A stretch of 64,000 nt of DNA from Magicicada septendecula (Eukaryota; Arthropoda; Insecta; Hemiptera; Cicadidae), in NCBI GenBank assembly GCA_034769895.1, contig CM068367.1:350797111-350861110 (forward strand), given 5' to 3'. How positions within the stretch are numbered: the stretch's first letter is position 1; each line of letters begins with the position of its first letter. The notes beneath the pieces were generated by a model. The model worked only from the letters and a program-made list of their open reading frames with translations, was not told the origin of the DNA and did not search any database. Of this stretch, positions 59,280-64,000 are shown one piece after another. A program made the position numbers and the translations under genes.

Positions 59280-61020
59280 ACAGGAGAGACTCTTTCATCC
59301 GGACTTGATGGGACCGAGCCTTGTCCAGATCACCGAAATCCAAATTACCCAGAAATCCTACTAAAATGCAGTTAAAACTTTTTTTAAATTGCCGCACTGA
59401 TAGTACTGTTAAAAAAGATGCTACAAAAGGAATAACTAGCCTTTATACTATTATATTTACTCTGAATTCTGTTTTTAGAATACAATATGTACCTTTTTAT
59501 ACCTTAAAAAATACCTTAAGATGTTTTAAGAAAGTTTTACAAATACCTTAGGATGAAAAAATTATACTGTAGTACAGACATGTATTTATTTACAGTAAAT
59601 CTGTACTAATTCACAAACACATTAAATAAAATTACAAAACAGTAGAAAAACAAAATTATGTACATTACCTACTGATAAACTGTAAAGTACAGTTAAAACA
59701 AAAATTTGAATTGCTAAGTTTGCTTAAAATAGTCCATAACATTCTTTTGCTTTAATGAACACTCACTCTGTTTTTCTGCACGATTTCATAAATGCTTCAA
59801 GGTCAACAGTTCAATGGCTGATGTGCCACACTGTTTTTGAAAGTACGTTATCAACTCCTCCAGCATTGTAGTTGCTTCACTACAACTTGGGCCAGCTGCT
59901 TCCTGAATATCGAAACGATCATCATCTCTGTCTTGACGAGCATGCCTTCACAATTTCTTCTTCACTTAAGATCTGATGACCCATGTCATTGTCCCTAGTT
60001 ATCCAAGGTGAAACGTCACTTTCGTCAGCCTCAGTACAACCCTCTAAATGATAAAAAATTTTGCACAAAATCAGCTTCGTCATTTACACTGGTCTCTTGT
60101 TGGATTTTTGTCTTTTCAAGTTTGGCTTCACTTTTTTCTTCCAGGATGCTACGCCACAGATTTTTATAACTTTTCCAGAGGGTTGACTGTTCAATTTTTT
60201 CCCATGATTCTGCAGCCCGACAAATATATTTTTTAATGTCACCTGCTTAAGAAGATCCTTGAGATTGGCTGATGGTTTTGCTTCTTGATTTTCCAAAACT
60301 GACAGGATAGATAAATTTTGTTGTAGCGCCACCTTATTGCTTCAATCATGCTTTGTTCCATTAGCTCCAATAAAGCCGCGACGTTTGGTGGCAGATGTAT
60401 TAGAAAAATGTTTCCAGCTGTAATTCGTCTTCTTCTTGGATATAAACAGCACTGCTTCCTCTGGTAACCATTGTGCTTTAAAAATTTGTTTGCACTGGGA
60501 ACACATTTATTAAAAAACCAATCTTTAAATATAATACCGTCCATCCATGCCAATTTCAGTGACATGTACTGTGCTGGAAGGGCATTTAAATTGACATTTT
60601 TTTTGCTCTGGGTTTAGCCGATTTGCCAATCACTAAAAGTGGCATTCTAAATACACCAGACGCATTACTGCATGTAAGTAGTGTTACTCTTTCCTTCTTT
60701 ACTTATCCCCTCTCGCTGTAGAATCCAATTTGTAAGGCTAATGTTTTTTCTGGTAACATTTTGTAATTTAAAACGATTCCATCAGCTTTCAAAATCTGGG
60801 TGGGCTCTTAACAGAATTTTTCATAAATCTTGGGTGCTCTTAACAGAAATTTTTCAAAGTTTATTTTAAATTCATCACTAGCGACAGTGTCCCGTGATAG
60901 AATTTTGCCACTTACACTAAGTTCACAAATGATCTTTTCTTTCAACTTGACAACCAGCTGATACTTTCAGTAAAAGAAACATCACCATTTAATTTTTCAT
61001 TCAGTTTTAGTGCCATTGTC
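59280..61020 (-). pseudogene. Decayed Tigger/pogo (CENP-B/jerky-like) DNA transposon
   Basis: The 59290-59350 end resembles Tigger terminal sequence (CATCCGGACTTGATGGGACC...). Minus-strand fragments in several frames follow DDE transposase order: ELSVSGKILSRDTVASDEF, KMLPEKTLA, KKERVTLLTCSNASGVFRMP, LVIGKSAKPRA, LAWMDGIIFKDWFFNK, HLPPNVAALLELMEQSMIEA and RWRYNK. Frameshifts and stops are frequent, so it is an old inactive copy. The second terminus was not found. Confidence 0.75.
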
Positions 61021-64000
61021 TGTAATGTTGGGCCCAATTCGCATGGAAAGTTTTTGTTCGAGTGTCACCTACTCATGCTTAGTCGCCATAACGCACACAA
61101 CCAAACCAGAAGTCACTGTATCGTAAATAACATGGTTATTAGGTACAGTACACACATATGCCACAGTTATCAATACACAACTAAATGAGGCAGCAAAGGT
61201 TTTCAGTAAAAGAATGTTGGTGGGACAAGTGACTCATTTCCAAGACAAGGTTTCTGTTTTCCTTGTGCAGTCTGTTGGTTACAGTAGGCCTAAGTACAAT
61301 ATGCTCTGCAAGTTTCAATACGTCAACAGTATGCTTCTTGCAGCTAGGCAATGACAATCACTACTGCAGCACTTTAAAAAATTTTACATTTTTGCTAGGA
61401 ATTTCACGAAGTAGTTGGCGAAAATATTACTGTACTGCTGTTAACCTGACTAAAGCAATTATTATTTGTAATAATATACGCACTTTTCTTAAATCTTAAT
61501 TCAAACCATTTCGTTCCTTTACTATGAAGTTACAGTTACTCCCATAAAACTTTATGCTACGACTCCCACATATGCTCAGCCACCCTTGATCGGGAAGTGT
61601 TACTTCTCTGAACAGTCACCTTACCTACGCTCACTCATATGGACCTGCAAAGGACAAGATTCGCCCACATATTCAAACCACATGTACTTGGGATAGTATA
61701 AATACTATTCTTCATATTAAAATTAATAATCAAAGATAGCTGCCAATTGTTTGGATGGCCTAAACGACACTCGTTAATTTTTCTGTGGCGGCAAAAGTCC
61801 ATCATTTAGAGTCTAATGTCTATAATCCATCACAGCCATCTTTTAAAGACACTGTAAATAACCAGTACAGTCCCCGATTTAACTTAAACATTAGACAATT
61901 AGAAAACCTGTATATTAAATTAACACAGTATTGAACATTGCAACATTTTAATTAAAGTTATGGTCCTTAATGTTATTCCAAAAGGATTAAGAGTAAAAAC
62001 ACAATTTCCTGGCCAACAAGTGAGAACTATAATTGACAAGGCAATGAGGTTACTTAAATAATATTGAATTGCTCATGTCTTGGGACATATTTTGTACCCG
62101 TGTCTGATTTAACATAGACATTCTTGTCTCTTAAAAAAACTGAATTCCTGTATACCAAAACATTTTGTATACTATCCTCTAAATCAATGGTAAATAATGA
62201 CTCTATAAACATACTTGATCACCTTAAAGGAAATTCAAGGACATTAATAATTATTGGTAATGTCAGAACACCATTCTCAAGCTGAAACCTTTGTCTAGCT
62301 GAGTAGTACATATTGTAGATAATGTTGGCATTGGTACTGCTTACAAAGATTCAAAATTGAAGGAATAATTAACCTTCATCACTTGGTTGTGTACACACTG
62401 CAGTTGTACTCATATCTATGATACCGGATTATGGAAATAAATTATATTTATATGAATACTGAACTTTTCAGTATGCAAAGTAGGGTATTCAGTTTTGTAT
62501 TTCCATCACTTCATTTGTCATGTGTTTAGACGTCTTTCTATTATATTTTTTTTTGCATTTCAATTTTATTATTTTCAACTGACTGCATTTTTTCATTTCT
62601 TACTACCAAAAAGATTAGTAGAAAACACGCATTTTGTCAATTGATATATAAAAATGAAAATAAAAACTCGGTACGACAAGACAGCAAATAACTCTAGATG
62701 TATCTCACCATAATAATAATTAAAAAGGCACTAATGTTTATAAAGAAGAAATTATCATTACATTAATGAACTATATGACAAAATATCTAATATTTGGTAA
62801 AATGATATCAGTTCAAATAATTGTAAGTTGCTTCTAAAAGGTATGGTTTATGGAATATTTGACTAATGAAAATTTTTGACCTGTTTTCTGTACCAACAGA
62901 AGAATGAGGTAACACCAATGTTTTTAAGGCCCAAATTGTGAGGTGAAATTGGTGTTTTTATACTGGTACAATGGTCACACAGATCATTATTTTGTATAGT
63001 GGAAACAGAATAACTGACACCAGATGAAGTCATTACACAGACTGATCAAAATAATAATTTTAAGAATCACATGAAGTCACTAATTACAACTTTAATTACA
63101 ATTAGAATTAAACAAAGACATTCAAATACAACAGTCCCTCAAACTAGAGAATGTCCAATAAATAGTAATGTCACAAACAATAAATGTCACTTTATTACAG
63201 TTTGCACTAAGTAATCAAAAACACTAAACTGCAAATCACAACAACAATCACTCTGAACTGCACTGTAATGTCGCTGGTCTAAAACTGAAACTTAACTGGT
63301 CCCTGGCTGCTTAGGTTCGAGAGAAATCTAACGCTTTTCAGCCAATGTTTCAAGAAAAGTTGTATAGTCACAAGCTCTCTTGAACTTGCTAGAAGCCATG
63401 TCAATGATTGGGCTTAAAGACAAAATGAAGTTTACACAGATGAAATGCGCAAAGCTTGCCTATCTATTTAGGCGTAAGACTGCTGCTCACACTGTACTTG
63501 CAAGTGTTATGTATGTTGTCTATTTCCTTAGTGTAGCACTGTCCCTTCCTTAAGCCTGTTCTTCCGAACTGGCAAATCCTACTGTGTTTGTTTTAAGCAC
63601 AACAACTTGAAAGTCCTCTACCACTTCCACAGCACTTTCTCAATCACTTGCAAACATCTCTTCTTCAATTCTATTTTGCCTTTCTTGTCTGTTTCAAACC
63701 TCCTGAGTGATGTCTTCTTCAGTAACTTTTCTGATCCTGTAACAAGCGTTATTCCATTCCCAAATGTGTCCGGTCTTCTCTTCTTGCTTCTACATCTTGT
63801 TTATTTGCAACCAATTCTTCCTCTCAGCTTCTCCCTTGGGCACTTCTTTTAACTCACAAACAAGCAAGAGTCTCTTCTCAACAACCATAGTTGGTTTTCC
63901 AATCACCTCTTCTGTCACCATACAAATTGGTACTTCATCTACTAGTTAATTTCTGTTTCTGCATACAACAAGGGTTCCTTTCGCCTGCACCTTATGACTC
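61021..64000. other. Unannotated DNA upstream of visible spn-E exons
   Basis: No upstream spn-E exon (helicase motifs I-VI) recognised on the minus strand. 63280-64000 is less AT-rich and may be an old transposon, but frames are short and without motifs. Confidence 0.4.

Noticed and set aside
63607..63949. Overlapping plus-strand open frames near the right edge
   Set aside because: Short, pyrimidine-rich, no motifs; possible old transposon but nothing supports a gene.

Overview
The window is eukaryotic, AT-rich nuclear DNA. It has canonical GT-AG introns and many class I and class II transposons. The only host gene I recognise is spindle-E (spn-E, vertebrate TDRD9), the DExH-box helicase of the piRNA transposon-silencing pathway. 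That gene, with the Ty3/mdg4, Penelope, I-type LINE, mariner, DD82E and Tigger elements, points to an animal and most likely an insect with a large repeat-rich genome. I cannot name the species.

spn-E runs right to left. Six internal coding exons join phase-perfectly: 58514-58347, 52059-51897, 10433-10306, 4137-3922, 3836-3619 and 3389-3231. Both ends of the gene lie outside the window. Its 41.5 kb intron (10434-51896) is about 83% transposon.

Layout, left to right. (1) 1-2174: 3' part of an internally deleted Ty3-type element, here 'E'. (2) 3231-10433: four spn-E exons, with a Penelope-like fragment and its inverted terminal repeat in the intron. (3) 14334-21036: 'A', a young complete non-autonomous LTR element (minus strand) with one 372-codon ORF. 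(4) 22612-41115: a three-level nest, LTR element 'B' (minus) split by an I-type LINE, itself split by the 11.6 kb autonomous-type Ty3 element 'D' (plus). (5) 41961-51000: LTR element 'C' (plus), whose 5' LTR is split by a DD82E Tc1/mariner-superfamily transposon. (6) 51590-64000: a foldback repeat, a spn-E exon, a mariner, a Penelope fragment, another spn-E exon, a decayed Tigger element and unannotated DNA.

The most interesting content is the LTR family. D has Gag and Pol; A, B and C have no recognisable Pol. A, B and C each carry a protein whose N-terminus matches D's Gag (a Ser-Thr-Pro motif, then in A a coiled coil) but whose second half is a shared domain I do not recognise, with landmarks QRANFP and a C-terminal Asp-Asp-Gly-Gly. 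A shares its LTRs, 3' noncoding region and pre-PPT hairpin with D. This looks like a coding, non-autonomous retrotransposon system that parasitises D-type machinery. Family traits visible here are a RanBP2-type zinc finger in Gag in place of a CCHC knuckle, a -1 frameshift signal at the gag/pol junction with a conserved hairpin, and a covarying stem-loop next to the polypurine tract in all five elements.
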